Program-made: the position numbers and the translations under genes
In this document: piece after piece, positions 12,476 through 23,780 of the stretch
How positions within the stretch are numbered: position 1 is the first letter of the stretch
Layout: every line of letters begins with the position of its first letter
The notes under the pieces: model-generated
Database searches by the model: none
What the model was told of the DNA's origin: nothing
Seen by the model: the letters and a program-made list of their open reading frames with translations, nothing else
Assembly (NCBI GenBank): GCA_013398015.1
Contig: VZRR01010901.1
Span: forward strand, 311,371 to 375,370
Source of the DNA: Oreocharis arfaki
Taxonomy: Eukaryota > Chordata > Aves > Passeriformes > Paramythiidae
DNA length: 64,000 nt
Direction: 5' to 3'

Positions 12476-15400
12476 TTAAAAGCCTGAATTTATCACTGAG
12501 GCCAGACTTTCCTGAAGGGCTCAGCTTGGCTTGTAAGCTCATGCCAGTAGTTGTCTTACCCACTGTCATTTAGGATTTGTGTCACAGTTTTGCCTAGAAG
12601 CCCACATGGACATCAATAATGCATTACACAAAGGCTTATTATCCAAGAGTTCTTGCCCTAAAGTACTTGCAGTCAAATCAGAGGCAATAAATGGATATGA
12701 AGAATATAAGAGAATGGAGAGAATGTGGCAATGGAGTACACTCTGTCTGTCTATCTATCTATCTATCTATCTATTCGATATTCTACCTGATGAGATCTCT
12801 GATGCCAGGATGGGCAGTGAATATTTTTAACATTGTGACTGTAGCTTTAAAACGAGGAAGAATCTCTACAGCATCATTTTAAACAAGTGTAAGTAGGAGA
12901 AGTAGAGGTTTCAGTAGGAAATTTCCTAGCAAGATCGTTGCCAGATTAGTGTGCAGAGACCAGTCTGTCTGTGCCCTGCAAGGTATATTTCTGCCCTAAA
13001 TTGAATTATTTTAGCTGTCAGCAAATGCTTGATAATATAGTGATCTGTGCTTGGGAGATTCACTCTTTATATTAGTGTTGTATTGCATTCAGTGTTGAGG
13101 CTAGACAGAGCCACTCATCTTTACCTCATGGTCCCACGTGGACTCACTTAGCTTAGTCATGAGTGGGCAATTAAAAAACAAGAGAGACCTTGTCAGCTCC
13201 AGGCATTAATATAAATCTTGGTGCTTGTAATACATTTACATGGCTCCCCCAGGTCTATCTGGACTTATAATCATCTCTCTTATTCACAGATCTTCTGGGA
13301 TATTGACTGCTTGCTTTTGCTTTGTAGTTCTCTGAATCAGGATTTGGCCCAGGAGATAACCAGCAGTAAGTTTTTTTGACAGGCACTCAGTGAGCATAAA
13401 CACTTGCCCACTGTGGTGTGCACAGGCATTGCCTCAAGTAATACTAAACACTTTGCTGGGGAAACAGGGGCTCCTGCTTAGCAGGCAGCAGATTTTACTC
13501 TCCAATTCCTCTTGTTCAGATGCATTTTGCCTTTAAATGTCTTGGAGAGTTCAGTGCCTCGTGGCTGATACAAGGTCTTCATAAACTGACTTCTTTTTAT
13601 TTAGGAAGTGCACATATCTGTGCCATAAAGCCCTGAATGAATGAGTAGTCAGTGTGTCTGTTTCTCACAGAGATTTCATTAAAAAGTTCTTCCTAATTTC
13701 TTTACCCTAATCACCTGGAGATGCATAAGGGATAGAAGTAGTAGTGTTGTGATCCTAAAGCAGGCATGATCCACTGGTTAAGATGGCTCATGTTATGTAA
13801 AAGCCTTTGCTGATAATCTTGTGGAATTTCCATGACCTGAATGAGGCTAGGATTTTGATTTACCCTGGAGAAACTTATTACAGAAGGAAAGACAAGATGT
13901 AGACATGTTGGAACAGAATAGCAAAAAGATGCTGTTTATGCTCTGTTTTTCTCGACCAACAGTAGTTTTCTGTATTCGTGTTGGTGAGCTACTGCTTCTA
14001 AACATCAGTAAAGTGTCTGTAAAATCACACAGAAGCAGGGAAGGGTGCATGGCTGGAGTCTGGCATGTGTTGGTTTTGGTTTTTTCTCTTGCAGCCTTAG
14101 AAAATACTTTTTTAGATCTCAAAGTTAAGACAGAATTCTTCCATTCGTGGCTGTTTTAGCACTGTTGTATTCCTATAAATAAATAAATTCTGTGGCATAA
14201 TTTTATAAGTAATCTGCACTGGGAGGTGGGGACTTGAGCCTTCGTTCTTCCAAGCAGATGCACATTTTACTGGCTTTTATCAGGGAGGTTGTCCAACTGC
14301 TGCAGAGCCTTAAAGCAGATGTCACTTCTGGGACTTCTTCCCTTCTTTCCTCCTTTCCCTCCATAGGCAGTGTCCACCAGAACAGCTGATAATGTTGCCA
14401 GGTACTTGCTGCTCTAGTGTAGATGTGTTGTGAAATCCAAAATAAACTTGAGAGATAATGTTACCAGAATCAAATGTTGTCAGAGGCTGATGCCTCTCTA
14501 GCTATCTGTAGGGAATTCAGGCTGTCAGTGTTTAGTCTGACAGCAAAAGATGTGGATGCTCTGACAAAGTTTTGTTAAGTTAAGTTTTGTGACTTTTTCT
14601 GTTATTAAAAATTATTTGCTTGGGTTTCCTTGCTTCAGCTGATGGGTGTTGGTGCAGTGGCAGAAGCTGCCCACTCTGTATCTTCATTGATCTTTTGGGT
14701 TTTTTTGGTGTGTTTCAAGAACCAGCTTATGTCAGGCTGCAGTCGGTTACAGACCAGTTGATCATGACAGTAGAGGACTGGGTGGGTGATGGCAGCAAGG
14801 GCTGGGCAGCCCATGTGTTTGTCAAATGCAGCTTTTGTCAGTATGTGGCTCGATATATTGTCTGAGAGGCTGGCAGAACTATTCAGTATCCCTTTGGAGT
14901 CAGTTGTGTCCTTGTGTGTATGTGAACCATTCACAGTGAAGGTGGTGAGTTGTGTATGTACAACTGCAAAGGCAGAAATTAATTCAGTCTTGTGCTACAG
15001 CTGAGTGAGAGCTGTTGGTGAGAGAGTCAAATGGCCTCAGTTGCTTTTTATTACCCAAACCACTGTGAGCTTGCTGTGCTCCCTGCCATCTTTCCTTCAC
15101 CGTCTTCCCCTTCTGCTCATTCCAGGTGAGTGGTAATACAAGTGCCACACAATCTGTTAGAGCTTTGGGGTAACTCAGAGAGAAACTGCAATGTTAATTG
15201 AAGACAGAGTGTCAAAGGCTGGAAACATTCCCGATTTATGAAAGGTTTATGTGTGTGCCTCTTTGTGTGTATATTGCCTGACTGGTTGATTTTTTGTTTT
15301 TTTAATCCAATTTGGATGATGAGCACAGAACATCTTCTATTTCTGCTACTGCAGAGGCATATTTACTGCTGAAACTTTTATGGTGACAGTCCCTCAGTAG

Positions 15401-16654
15401 TACATGTTTCAGAGTATTGCTTCGCTGTTGACTACAACCTTTTAAGTCTTGGTTGTAACAACCACAGCAATAATATTTTCCCTTTTTGTACTTGGGTCCA
15501 TTGTTGCTTGAGGTCAGCTGCAGCCTTGCCAGCAGGTCAGAAATTCTCTGCCTTAGCTGAAACATTAGATGGAAGGGAGGTTCCCGACACTGTGAACAGT
15601 CTGCCTTTAGTAAATGGATACAAATTAATGAAGATTCTGCTTTTTTCTTGCTCACACTTTTTGTCCTTTCCTAAAGGAAGGTTTATTGTCCATATGCTGC
15701 ACTGTCAGGCTCGGAGCTCCTTCTCGAGCACTGCTTTGTTCCTGCACAGTTCTGAATCCCAGACAAGGAGTTCTGCAGGGATGCATGCAGTGCAGACATT
15801 GCTGCACAGGAGGCTGTAGCCACTTGTCTCTCTCTGGAGAGGGAAGAGTCAATACTCACACTGCAGGTGGGAATCTGTATGAGATATTGATATTCAAGAC
15901 TATACTTTGTTTTACTATGCAAATGCTTGGCTCCTGTTCCCTGGGACTCATTAATTTTTTCCCCCTCAGCTAAGCTTCAGTATGGTCCTTACTCACAGGA
16001 CTGGTTTCCTCTCATGAGCAGTCCTGTTAATGGCCACAGAGGGTCTTGGCACTAATGAAGCCCATGAATGTGTGGAGGGCAGGGACTTGCTGTGTGCTGA
16101 AGCTCCAGTGTGAATGTGCTGCACCTTTTTGTAAGGGATGATCTCAAGTGAAGTTGTTACCATGCCAGTGCTGGGTAAATGGGATTTTTGTGCCTGACCC
16201 GCAAGTGAGTTGTCTCTTAATTCAATGGAGATGCAAATAAGTGATGTAAGTTATATTTAGAACGTGCAGGGAATATTTAATATAATTAATTAATGTGTAA
16301 TGTAATTTGAAGAGTTAAAGATAGGTTTCTTCCTTCGTATTCCTACTGAAAATTTACAGCAGAAGAGGTTTGGTTACCCACTGTCCTCTGAGTATTGGGC
16401 TTTGAATATTCATCCAGCCAATCTTCCTGACTGACTGCAATCCTGGGTGGCTGCATATACAGTAACACCAATTCCTGCAGCAGGTTTCCTGAGCTCTGAT
16501 GCTGCCTGCCTGTACCTGCAACTGAGTAGCCACTTGTCCTCCATCTCTACCAGCGGACCATGTGAGTGACTTCACATCAACAAAAGTGTAAGACACAAAT
16601 AGTGTAATTTCTTCATCTTTACGTAGCTGAGTGCTCCTTTTGCGATGCCTTGCC
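12476..16654. other. unique non-coding sequence
   Basis: No supported gene. Frames reach 117 codons (15302-15655, minus) but none shows a domain and they overlap frames on the other strand. A TCTA microsatellite lies at 12743-12775. The segment 12640-12700 vaguely resembles an old reptile/bird repeat, but not enough to call. Confidence 0.55.
12743..12775. repeat. (TCTG)/(TCTA)n microsatellite
   Basis: Two TCTG units followed by six TCTA/CTAT tetranucleotide units, an uninterrupted and probably length-polymorphic repeat. Confidence 0.9.
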
Positions 16655-16672
16655 AGCAGGTTGACGTGAGTT

Positions 16673-17407
16673 ATGTTGACACCAAAGAATCAACGAGACT
16701 CAGGAAGTATTCACTCTGGTCAGGAGGTGGATATTCACAGGAGCAAAGCATTTATGCCTGCACCTGTTTTCCCAAGGGCAATCCCTTCTGCCTCTTTTTC
16801 TAGACTATTTTTTGTTGCAAGCCTGTCTTTTTGCAGTGTGGCCCTACAGCTGGGGTCAGGCCACTTTCCCTTTAGCTCTGCTTCAGTCCCTGTGCCCTTG
16901 ATCAGTGTACCTTCAACCTACAGTTTCTCTCCTGGCCCCATCAAATATGTGTATTTTCTTATCAATTTCCTTGCCATTGCCCAACCAATTGCCATTTCCT
17001 GCTCTCCCCTTTATTCCGGAGTCTTAGTTTGCTTTTCCCCCAATCCTCGCTGCCTTGTACAAGCTTTTCAAACCGCTTGTGTCTTCCTTCACCTGTTTGG
17101 CACTCTCCGTGGGTGGTGTTGGACTCCTTTCCCAGGTTCATGTTCTGCTTTCTCTGCCATAGTAGTGTCAGGGAGAGCTCAGAGCACTCCCATATCTCCC
17201 ACCTTTGCAGTGCTGAGACCTTTGCAGGTGTGGCCCAGCCTGGAGCTGGTGTTGCAGAACATTCCACCCAGTTCCTCAGCCTGGTGCAAGCTCCCTGCCG
17301 CTGGACTTTCTGTAGCTCCAAAGGTGCAGTATAGGAGCTGGGTTATTCAGGAGTGTGTAAATTCGTCATATTTGGGTGGTTCCTGGCTGCACACTGTTCC
17401 CTCTTAA
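16673..17407 (+). other. unexplained 244-codon open frame
   Basis: ATG at 16673 opens 244 codons to a TAA, the longest frame outside the provirus. The predicted peptide is rich in Ser, Pro, Phe and Leu, with hydrophobic stretches around residues 45-60 and 90-125, and matches no family I recognise. The DNA is pyrimidine-rich on this strand, which depletes stop codons and favours long chance frames; a 119-codon frame also runs antisense (16962-17321). There is no convincing promoter, Kozak or splice context. It is listed because of its length, not because I believe it is a gene. An old LTR fragment is another possibility. Confidence 0.2.
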
Positions 17408-17410
17408 AAA

Positions 17411-18236
17411 GAAAAGAAGCTGAAGTGCTTCATGTACATAAGACGTGCTGCGCTTCCTGAGGTCGTGTGGCACTCGGGGGTGTGGTAGCATGTTGTCTCG
17501 TTAACACTGGAGTTCTTCCTCTGCCCCTGCCATTTGAAGACAGAGAGCCTGAGACAGAGTGAACTGGTGCTTAAAACCATCTTCTTCTCCTTTTTTAAAA
17601 TAAGATGATGACATGATAGCAATTCTTTGAACAAGAAGGAAGATAATGTAAGGCTGAGTAGTGAATCAACTGATATTAGCCCAGTGGACAGAAAAATTTG
17701 AAAACTGTCCTGAAAGAAGGAAAAAAGGTCAGGAATCAACAAAAAGGCTGTTCCCAGGGAAAAAAATAGAGAATTGCTCTTATCTGTGGCAATGGGCAGG
17801 ACAGTCCTGTGACCCCTCCTTAGCCTATGCAAGGATGAAAGTTTAGAGATTCCAAGCTGAGATTTGCCAATGGCTGATGGGAATGACAGGTCAGTTATCC
17901 AAGTTGCTCTTGGTCTGTGGGCTTGTGTAAGTTAAGGATCTTGCTAGCACATTTTCTTTTGGAACGAGATACAAATGATTGAAAAGGAATTTGAATGGAA
18001 GGACAGCTGCAACCAACCTGCATCCTCTCTTAGTGGCTGTGCACTGCAGTCAGGACTGCTGTCACCATGGGACAGATCTTAGACGAGCATCATCAAGCCA
18101 TGACAGGGGTCTTAGAGGTTAGAGGGTTAGAGGCTCAGACCCAGCCAGTTTCTTGTTATTACAATCAAAAATACTTCCCCCACTGTTGCCTCAGATGAGT
18201 GAATCAACAGTGACCCTTGGTGGTTAGAAAGGCTCA
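17411..18236. other. unique non-coding sequence
   Basis: No supported gene. A 142-codon minus-strand frame (17404-17832) has low-complexity Ser/Leu/Phe composition and no domain. The first base of the duplicated block lies at the right edge. Confidence 0.5.
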
Positions 18237-19373
18237 GTGCCTGCTGGTCTGTCATGCATAGCCTGGCCAACCTGAATATCTGTCTCCTGAGAACCTGAAT
18301 AATGTGGGCATTGACTAAAGCATTGGGCATCTTATTTCACAACAGATCAGGCTGCTGTTCTAAGACAAAAATCTCCTCCAGCCAGCCCAGTTTGCATAGA
18401 ATCTCAGTTTCTAAATGGAGGATTTGGTCAGGAAATTTAAATCTCACTCTTGGACTTTTGGATGATCACTTTGATGTATAGATTACTGCACTGCTAATCT
18501 GTTTGTAGATCGATAGCATTGTCCTGTTTGAATGAAAGCACAAGGCCTCACTCTATGCAAAGAGTTTTGGGAAGAGACACTCTTTGAGGCCTGTTTGAAT
18601 TCATAGATACCAGCTCGGTGAAATTTAGCATCAGGCCATAACCTGTCATTGGCCCTGATTTTCTTTATAGAAATCTGTCAGCTGCCACAGACTTCTTTGT
18701 ATCACTGTGCCTTGCTGTGACTATAAGATGACTATACACTCACAGCGAGCTGTTATTCTGATGGGTGTAACTGATGACAATGATGATGCTGTGTTTTTAC
18801 AGTTCAATTTCTATTCGTTCTTGGACCTGGGCTGTGCTTCAAAACAGAATTTAAGTAGACTCACCACCTGTTCATTTTTCAGCCAGACAATCTGCTTTTT
18901 TAATCTTTTAATAAAAAAACCCCTAACCCTCTTCAGGAGAAGTCAATTTGTTTTTCTGGCTGGCATCTGATTCCTGGCTCATTTTCTAGCCGAGTGGCAT
19001 CTCCTCCTTCTCCTCCTCCTCTTTACAACTTCTCTTCCGGCTGCTCAGTGTAACACTTAGCACATGATGTGGCATCACTGGAAGCTGTGTTTAAACTATT
19101 TGAATTCAACCATAGTAGAGTGGGAGTGAAATTTTCAATTTGGTCCTGCTCTTCAAAAATAAGTTGTTAGTTAATATATATAATACATCTGTATGTAGCT
19201 AGAGATTATACTAAATTTGAGGCAGTCGAATGGTTAAAAAAACCAACCCTGCCTTTCAAAGTGATGGCCAAGTGATTTATTTAGGAAAGCTCTCAAAGAA
19301 GCTTGAAGAACAAGGACATTACTGCTTCATAATTTGGAACGAGTTCTCGTTATTTTGTTTGCAACAGTTTTTT
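18237..19373. repeat. tandem duplication A, copy 1 (about 1137 bp)
   Basis: This block recurs almost base for base at 19375-20511. The two copies meet at a single N at 19374. Visible differences are few: an ACTGC/ACCGC change early in the block, GGGTGTAAC/GGGTATAAC in the middle, and two changes near the right end. No gene is recognised inside; the 87-codon frame at 18707-18970 simply recurs in copy 2. The structure suggests two alleles or overlapping contig ends joined without collapse. Confidence 0.95.
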
Positions 19374-19374
19374 N
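19374..19374. other. single ambiguous base (N) at duplication junction
   Basis: The only N in this part of the window sits exactly where copy 1 of duplication A ends and copy 2 begins, the typical mark of a placeholder join between overlapping contigs. Confidence 0.95.
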
Positions 19375-20511
19375 GTGCCTGCTGGTCTGTCATGCATAGC
19401 CTGGCCAACCTGAATATCTGTCTCCTGAGAACCTGAATAATGTGGGCATTGACTAAAGCATTGGGCATCTTATTTCACAACAGATCAGGCTGCTGTTCTA
19501 AGACAAAAATCTCCTCCAGCCAGCCCAGTTTGCATAGAATCTCAGTTTCTAAATGGAGGATTTGGTCAGGAAATTTAAATCTCACTCTTGGACTTTTGGA
19601 TGATCACTTTGATGTATAGATTACCGCACTGCTAATCTGTTTGTAGATCGATAGCATTGTCCTGTTTGAATGAAAGCACAAGGCCTCACTCTATGCAAAG
19701 AGTTTTGGGAAGAGACACTCTTTGAGGCCTGTTTGAATTCATAGATACCAGCTCGGTGAAATTTAGCATCAGGCCATAACCTGTCATTGGCCCTGATTTT
19801 CTTTATAGAAATCTGTCAGCTGCCACAGACTTCTTTGTATCACTGTGCCTTGCTGTGACTATAAGATGACTATACACTCACAGCGAGCTGTTATTCTGAT
19901 GGGTATAACTGATGACAATGATGATGCTGTGTTTTTACAGTTCAATTTCTATTCGTTCTTGGACCTGGGCTGTGCTTCAAAACAGAATTTAAGTAGACTC
20001 ACCACCTGTTCATTTTTCAGCCAGACAATCTGCTTTTTTAATCTTTTAATAAAAAAACCCCTAACCCTCTTCAGGAGAAGTCAATTTGTTTTTCTGGCTG
20101 GCATCTGATTCCTGGCTCATTTTCTAGCCGAGTGGCATCTCCTCCTTCTCCTCCTCCTCTTTACAACTTCTCTTCCGGCTGCTCAGTGTAACACTTAGCA
20201 CATGATGTGGCATCACTGGAAGCTGTGTTTAAACTATTTGAATTCAACCATAGTAGAGTGGGAGTGAAATTTTCAATTTGGTCCTGCTCTTCAAAAATAA
20301 GTTGTTAGTTAATATATATAATACATCTGTATGTAGCTAGAGATTATACTAAATTTGAGGCAGTCGAATGGTTAAAAAAACCAACCCTGCCTTTCAAAGT
20401 GATGGCCAAGTGATTTATTTAGGAAAGCTCTCAAAGAAGCTTGAAGAACAAGAACATTAGTGCTTCATAATTTGGAACGAGTTCTCGTTATTTTGTTTGC
20501 AACAGTTTTTT
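19375..20511. repeat. tandem duplication A, copy 2 (about 1137 bp)
   Basis: Offset from copy 1 is 1138 bases with no obvious large indel. The right end runs into unique sequence after a T-run, where copy 1 is cut by the N. Annotated elements inside are the same as in copy 1: no gene, a short CTCCTC-rich patch, and one CCCTAACCCT, which is too short to be telomeric repeat. Confidence 0.95.
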
Positions 20512-20785
20512 TCACTTTGTTCTAAGCACTCTCTGCTGAATGTGACTATGGCTGTTGGATCATGAAATAAAATTAAGAGTTCGAGGACTTTGTTGTTTGA
20601 GAGTTGTATTGCAAACTGCTGCTTGTGTTGTTCCATAAAATATGTGGGGTTTTCCTGTGGGACCAATACAGGGGTCTGCAGAGACCTCTGAGGGTGTCCT
20701 GTGTAATGTCTGAACTGTGGTTTCCAAGTGGTCGTTTGGAATTTATAATTTTGTTGGTCTTATTTTTTACATGAATTTTATTCTT

Positions 20786-21176
20786 AGAATCATATCATCA
20801 TTAGGGTTGGAAAAGACCTTCAGGATCATGAGAGTCCAACATTTGACCAATCACCACCTTGTCAACTAAACCACAGCACTAAGTGCCACATCTAGTTGTT
20901 TGCTGAACACCTCCAGGAATGGTGACTCCACCACTTGCCTGGGAAGTCCATTCCAATGCTTGACCATCCTTTCTGTGAAGAAATTCTTCCTGATGGCCAA
21001 CCTGAACCTCCCCTGGCACAGCTTGAGGCCGTGTCCTTCTGCTGTGTTGCCTGGGAGAAGAGGCTGACCCCCCCACCTTGCTACAACCTCCTTTCAGGCA
21101 GTTGTAGAGTGATGAGGTCACCCCTGAGCCTCCTTTTCTTCAGGCGGAACAACGCCAGCTCCCTCAGCTGCAGTGG
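20786..21176 (-). mobile_element. CR1 LINE 3' fragment, antisense
   Basis: Read on the minus strand this is the conserved CR1 3' end. On the plus strand it begins with an AATCAT-type terminal unit, then a TTGGAAAAGACC segment, a CCTCCAGGAATGGTGACTCC segment and a GAAGAAATTCTTCCTGATGG segment, all hallmarks of avian CR1. It is truncated at the 5' side as is usual for CR1 and covers roughly 390 bases. No coding capacity remains beyond noise. Confidence 0.95.
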
Positions 21177-23052
21177 TATGCGTAGGAGCCACTTAATTTT
21201 CAAATCTGTTCTATCTCAGAAATAATACTTAGACCACTACTAAAATTGAGCAGAGAATGGGTATTTCACTGGAAATTAAACAAGATAAAGTTTAAAAGCC
21301 CTACAGTGATGTAAAAATTTTTGTCCAGGTGCACTCTAGGCTTTTAGTGGTGTGAAGTGCTTTTATAGGACAGTGCATGTGTAGCTTGTTGAATGAATCC
21401 TTCATACTGATGGTAATGCCTGTTGTCTAAAAACACTTTACAAAGGTGATCAAGTCTTTTGCTTTTGCAGAGAGATGTCTTACCCCAGATCACACAGCAT
21501 GTGAGCTGGAGTGGCTCTTTCCTTGAGGACACGAGGTTCATTCCCACCACAGCTTGTAACACTAAGGCCTCTCTTTGGGTCTTACCTCCCTGCTGTGCTA
21601 GGGACAGATGTCATGTGCCAGCCCTGCTCCTGGCATCCCAACATGCTGGAACAGGAATTGCACTCTGCACCCAGGAAATAGCTTTCAATGGTGATCCCTG
21701 CCAGCTAAAACACATTAGAGTTCCCTCATCTCCTGCATTGTGTGTGTAGTAGTGAAAAAGCTTAAATTTATTTTGAATGATCTCAAGAACTGGTGAACCA
21801 TAATCCTGTTCAGTTCAGGAGCTCAGGTCAGATGTGAGCTGGTGATGTGACATCTGTCAAACGGGATGTTTCACTTTCAGCCATTTGTGCTTTTGGAATC
21901 ACTCTGTGAATTTTAGCTTTCAAAGAGATAGGTAAATTATGAGAGACACTAGCCTTGCAAGCCCACATACAGAGACAAGAACTTGTCATTTGGCCTCACA
22001 TGGACAAGTTGATGTGTGGGCTTTCAGTAAATTGATGGGGTGCCCTTGTAAGACTGTTGTCCTTGAGGGAGTTCCTGCACTTTCTCACCATCTTCAAACA
22101 GAATGTGCCTGGAAGAAATGTCAGTTAAACTGAAGCCCCTCCAGGGCAATGCTTTTGTTTATTACAAAGCACCGATGTATGAAATAACAGTGCTATAATC
22201 ATCTGTAAATGAACCACGAACTAGGAGAACATCCACGAACATTTTATAATGAGATGTGTTCTCTGAAGTTGCGGTTGGCTGGAATAAATCAATAGCCCAT
22301 GGAGTGCACTTTTATTTTAGTCCTAAATGTGCAAAAGGCAGTTTTAAGTGGCTCTGCTTTTGGGAGCACAGACGTTAAAACTTCCTGACTCCAGCCATTT
22401 TCAATGCCTGAAATTGTGCACTAAGTAAGTAGTAATAAATTTCCTGAAAATGTAGTAGGCCTTTCATCTTTATCTTCTGTGACTTATTCAAAGTGGGAAA
22501 ATAATTACAGCTCCGTGTTTCAGGGAGCATTGTTCCCTGTGCCAATGTTTAATGACTTTTCGGTTAAATACCATTCCCAGCTCATCACTTTTGAGCCACT
22601 TGTTGTTTGTCCAAGGTGCTTAAGGAGGTAGGAAGAGAAGAACGAGATGAAATAGAGGTAGCACCAAAACATATGTTGATGTTTCAGCACAAAGATTGGA
22701 CAGTAGAGGAATTATTAGTTTTTTTACTTTAGACACCTGCGAAGAAGTTATGTCATCAAGACTCTGGAAGCAAAGAGTATCCCAAACTCTCTTGTGAACA
22801 ATGTTCATTTACCATTTCACCTTCTCTGCAGGATGAGTATCTCCTTGCAAGCCTCCACGCTTTTCTGCTTATGTGAGCTTCAGCTGCTCCTTTCTCCCAT
22901 CCTGTGCCTTCACACCACAAATTGCTTCCCAGAGCTGTCTTGGTCTCTGTTGTTTCATTTGTTCTTTCCCCATCTCACTGGAATACGATCTTTCCATTTT
23001 GCATCTCTTGATTGAGAGCCACCTTGCCTAGCTCTAGTGAATCCTTTGCTTT
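21177..23052. other. unique non-coding sequence, possible conserved block
   Basis: No supported gene. 21440-21570 carries a CCCAGATCACACAGCATGTGAGCTGG stretch of the kind seen in antisense MIR, but weak. 22140-22620 is a quiet, evenly composed AT-rich block without repeats that has the look of vertebrate conserved non-coding DNA; this is an impression only. Confidence 0.45.
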
Positions 23053-23414
23053 TATGTAACACTGCTTACCCCACTCCAAATTCATTGTGCATGCTGCCTA
23101 CTCGGTTATTAAATGTATTCAGTTCTAATGAACACTGTTTCAAAACACATTGCTTTACAGTTTTTAGTGAAACTGTAAGGATCTCTTCTCATTTGCCTAC
23201 TTAGGATCTGCCTTTGATCAGTGGTGGTTCTCCCTTGATTGCTGAGGCCTTCCAATCCTTTAACGTTTAAGGGTGTATGAGGTTTATGGTAAAGGTTGTG
23301 GCAAGTTGCTTCTTGTCTAAACAGAACTCTCTGTATGAGATAGATTTGTTACTGCTGTGTTCCAGCTGGGAAATGTAAGTCAGAGCAAGGCTGCTGATGA
23401 CAAAAAAAAAAAAA
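23053..23414. repeat. tandem duplication B, copy 1 (362 bp)
   Basis: The block from a TATGTAACACTGC start to an A-run (23402-23414) is repeated at 23416-23780, with an N at 23415 between. Differences are a few substitutions (CTGTTTC/CTCTTTC, AAACA/AAATA, TGTGTT/TGTATT) and the A-run length, 13 versus 16. Confidence 0.95.
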
Positions 23415-23415
23415 N
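23415..23415. other. single ambiguous base (N) at duplication junction
   Basis: Second N of the window, again exactly between two near-identical tandem copies and directly after a homopolymer A-run. Confidence 0.95.
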
Positions 23416-23780
23416 TATGTAACACTGCTTACCCCACTCCAAATTCATTGTGCATGCTGCCTACTCGGTTATTAAATGTATTCAGTTCTAATGAACACTC
23501 TTTCAAAATACATTGCTTTACAGTTTTTAGTGAAACTGTAAGGATCTCTTCTCATTTGCCTACTTAGGATCTGCCTTTGATCAGTGGTGGTTCTCCCTTG
23601 ATTGCTGAGGCCTTCCAATCCTTTAACGTTTAAGGGTGTATGAGGTTTATGGTAAAGGTTGTGGCAAGTTGCTTCTTGTCTAAACAGAACTCTCTGTATG
23701 AGATAGATTTGTTACTGCTGTATTCCAGCTGGGAAATGTAAGTCAGAGCAAGGCTGCTGATGACAAAAAAAAAAAAAAAA
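23416..23780. repeat. tandem duplication B, copy 2
   Basis: Near-identical to 23053-23414 and ending in a 16-base A-run, after which unique sequence resumes. The A-run is a likely reason for an assembly break. No gene is seen in either copy. Confidence 0.95.

Noticed and set aside
18918..18932. CCCTAACCCT as interstitial telomeric repeat
   Set aside because: Fewer than two units, and its second occurrence near 20056 is due to duplication A.
18707..20108. Two identical-looking 87-codon frames (18707-18970 and 19845-20108) as a gene pair
   Set aside because: They are the same frame in the two copies of duplication A and have no recognisable domain.
21440..21570. Fourth MIR-like antisense relic
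   Set aside because: Only one segment (ATCACACAGC and neighbours) is suggestive; the rest does not follow the family order.
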